A stretch of DNA of 64,000 nucleotides from Lujinxingia sediminis (GTDB lineage Bacteria; Myxococcota_A; Bradymonadia; Bradymonadales; Bradymonadaceae): assembly GCF_004005565.1 (NCBI RefSeq), contig NZ_SADD01000001.1:992001-1056000 (forward strand), written 5' to 3'. Position 1 is the stretch's first letter. Every line of letters begins with the position of its first letter. Below, piece after piece: positions 62,777-64,000 of the stretch. The position numbers were made by a program, and so were the translations under genes. Below the pieces are notes generated by a model. The model was not told the origin of the DNA, ran no database searches, and saw only the letters and a program-made list of their open reading frames with translations.

Positions 62777-63559
62777 ATGAAGCTAATCTGTGCCGGGATT
62801 ACAGACGTCGGCTGCTCGCGCGAGCATAACGAAGATGATTTTTATCTCTCCGATGGTGATGAGGCGCTCTGCATCGTTGCCGATGGGATGGGAGGCCATC
62901 GCTCTGGAGAGGTTGCCAGCGCGATGGCAATCAAGGCGATCGTGGAATACTACCGGGAGACGATGCCCAGCCAGGTCAACGGTTACCGGGGAGAGCAGGC
63001 AGGTGAAGGCGATGGAACTCGCGACCTCGACGAGCTTCGTATTCACGAGGCGCTTAAGATGGCGAACCGCGCGGTGTTCGAGGCGGCTGAGTCTGATGAA
63101 GCTTATGAGGGGATGGGGACGACGATCGTTTCCGCCTATTTTACCGAGGACGGTGTCTATCTTGCCCACATCGGAGACTCTCGGGCGTATCTCTTTCGCG
63201 AAGGGACGCTGGAGCAAGTGACCCACGATCACTCCCTGGCCAATGAATATGTTCGGATGGGAATTCTGGCCAAAGAGGATGTGGAGTTCTTTCCCTACAA
63301 GAATGTGATCACCCGGGCATGCGGTCTGACTGATGAAGTCGAGATCGACGTGCAGTTTCATGCGATGCAGCCGGGAGATATGTTCATTTTCTGCTCGGAC
63401 GGGCTTTCAGATATGGTGCCGGACCGCGCGCTGGTGCAACTTTTGGATGAGAATGAGGATCTCGAAGTTCTCTGTCAGCGCCTGGTTGATCAGGCCAATG
63501 AGAACGGCGGGTCGGACAATATCACGATTATTTTGGCGCGTGTGGTGGACGAGGCGTAG
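62777..63559 (+). CDS. PP2C-family Ser/Thr protein phosphatase (Stp-like)
   Basis: 260 residues. All PP2C metal-site motifs are there: REHNEDDFYL, CIVADGMGGHRSGE, HIGDSRAYLFR, FCSDGLSDMV and GGSDNITIIL, with the two metal Asp in DGMGG and DG. It dephosphorylates Ser/Thr proteins; genomes of this type usually hold many Hanks-type kinases, but none is adjacent. An insert of about 15 residues (GYRGEQAGEGDGTRD) sits after the first helix. GGAAGG precedes the ATG. dprA follows. Confidence 0.93.
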   Translation: MKLICAGITDVGCSREHNEDDFYLSDGDEALCIVADGMGGHRSGEVASAMAIKAIVEYYRETMPSQVNGYRGEQAGEGDGTRDLDELRIHEALKMANRAVFEAAESDEAYEGMGTTIVSAYFTEDGVYLAHIGDSRAYLFREGTLEQVTHDHSLANEYVRMGILAKEDVEFFPYKNVITRACGLTDEVEIDVQFHAMQPGDMFIFCSDGLSDMVPDRALVQLLDENEDLEVLCQRLVDQANENGGSDNITIILARVVDEA

Positions 63560-63568
63560 GCGCGCTGT

Positions 63569-63594
63569 GGCGCCCGGGGTAGGGGGCGCCTTTT
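63569..63594 (+). terminator. Candidate terminator between the phosphatase gene and dprA
   Basis: GGCGCCC and GGGGCGCC around GGGGTAG form a stem followed by TTTT, nine bases past the phosphatase stop. It ends 10 bases before the dprA start, which could then need its own promoter inside the phosphatase gene. Confidence 0.5.
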
Positions 63595-63604
63595 CGGGGG
63601 CATC

Positions 63605-64000
63605 ATGACCGACAATTCGGGGAGTGAGACGTGGTCGTTGCTGGGCGCGGAGGAGCGAGGTGTGCGAGCGGCGCTAGGCTGGGTTGGTCGTCTCAAAGCG
63701 CGAGACGTCCAGGCGATTGCCGAGGTTCATCATCAAGACGTTGCCGGGTGGTGGCGCTCAGGGGCCAGGCTCAGTGAGGAGCTTGCAGTTTGCTTACGTG
63801 CGGGGGCGCAGCGGCGTATTGAAGAGTTGGAGATGGGGCCGGCCGAGGCGGTTGAGCGCATGGCGCACTGGGCGGGGCAGACTGTGTTGCGTGGGGAGCC
63901 GGGATACCCTCCCGGGCTTGAAGAACTTCGGGATCCGCCGCTCTATCTTCGGGTTTCAGGGAATTGCGAGGTGCTCGCCAGGGGGGCGATTGCGGTCGTG
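63605..64000 (+). CDS. dprA: DNA-processing protein DprA, 5' part
   Basis: 132 codons from ATG 63605 to the window edge, no stop. After an N-terminal SAM-like helical region (EERGVRAALGWVGRLKARD), the stretch GEPGYPPGLEELRDPPLYLRVSGN and the following ARGAIAVV match the entry to the DprA Rossmann domain. DprA loads RecA onto incoming single-stranded DNA in transformation. GGGGG lies seven bases upstream. Only the first third is visible. Confidence 0.85.
   Translation, partial: MTDNSGSETWSLLGAEERGVRAALGWVGRLKARDVQAIAEVHHQDVAGWWRSGARLSEELAVCLRAGAQRRIEELEMGPAEAVERMAHWAGQTVLRGEPGYPPGLEELRDPPLYLRVSGNCEVLARGAIAVV

Overview
The window is about 64 kb of GC-rich bacterial chromosome from a Gram-negative with an outer membrane: it encodes a MurE with the meso-diaminopimelate DNPR motif, an Omp85-type barrel, a second outer-membrane barrel, lytic transglycosylases and many lipoproteins. 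PASTA-tailed FtsI, an AgmX/PglI-type domain protein, small Cys-rich lipoproteins and a PocR-like sigma-54 activator suggest the myxobacterial/deltaproteobacterial side of the tree (Myxococcota, possibly Bradymonadales). That placement is inference from gene content; no 16S gene is present.

Region 1 (0-17 kb) is the division and cell-wall (dcw) cluster, all on +: possible mraZ tail, rsmH, ftsL-like, ftsI, murE, murF, mraY, ftsW, murG, then a 325-bp gap, murB, ddl, ftsQ, ftsA, ftsZ and a strong terminator, followed by trmJ. murC and murD are not in the cluster. Region 2 (17-31 kb) holds envelope and housekeeping genes: a Cys-rich lipoprotein, a TonB-like transducer, rpsO-pnp with a structured pnp leader, two exported proteins of unknown function, a divergent redox pair (PDZ-thioredoxin protein and a DsbD-like protein with its thioredoxin domain in front), an FmdB-like zinc ribbon, dnaK, and two tandem tRNA-Gly(GCC) units each with its own promoter and terminator.

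Region 3 (31-41 kb) is the cell-shape cluster: a PpiD/SurA-like chaperone facing mreB, mreC, mreD, mrdA (PBP2), rodA, and a fused double MlaF-like ATPase. Region 4 (41-53 kb) is mixed metabolism: MazG-like, Rieske ferredoxin, aldehyde dehydrogenase, a G-rich repeat-bearing spacer, a PfkB kinase, a degenerate PHP protein with an SKGG/RGG tail, FxsA, transaldolase, serS, an RND exporter, ruvX and mltG. Region 5 (53-64 kb) has an AgmX-like protein, a sigma-54 activator whose gene overlaps a short Omp85 gene, an Slt-type transglycosylase, an outer-membrane barrel, two lipoproteins, a PP2C phosphatase and the start of dprA.

Functionally the window joins both wall machines: divisome (FtsI/FtsW/FtsQ/FtsA/FtsZ plus Mur enzymes) and elongasome (MreBCD/PBP2/RodA), with MltG and Slt as wall-cleaving partners. 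Non-coding structure is rich: several convergent gene pairs are separated by perfect palindromes, the pnp leader folds into a long hairpin, and 43-bp tandem repeats lie in a G-rich spacer. No CRISPR array, prophage, insertion sequence or classical defence system was found.
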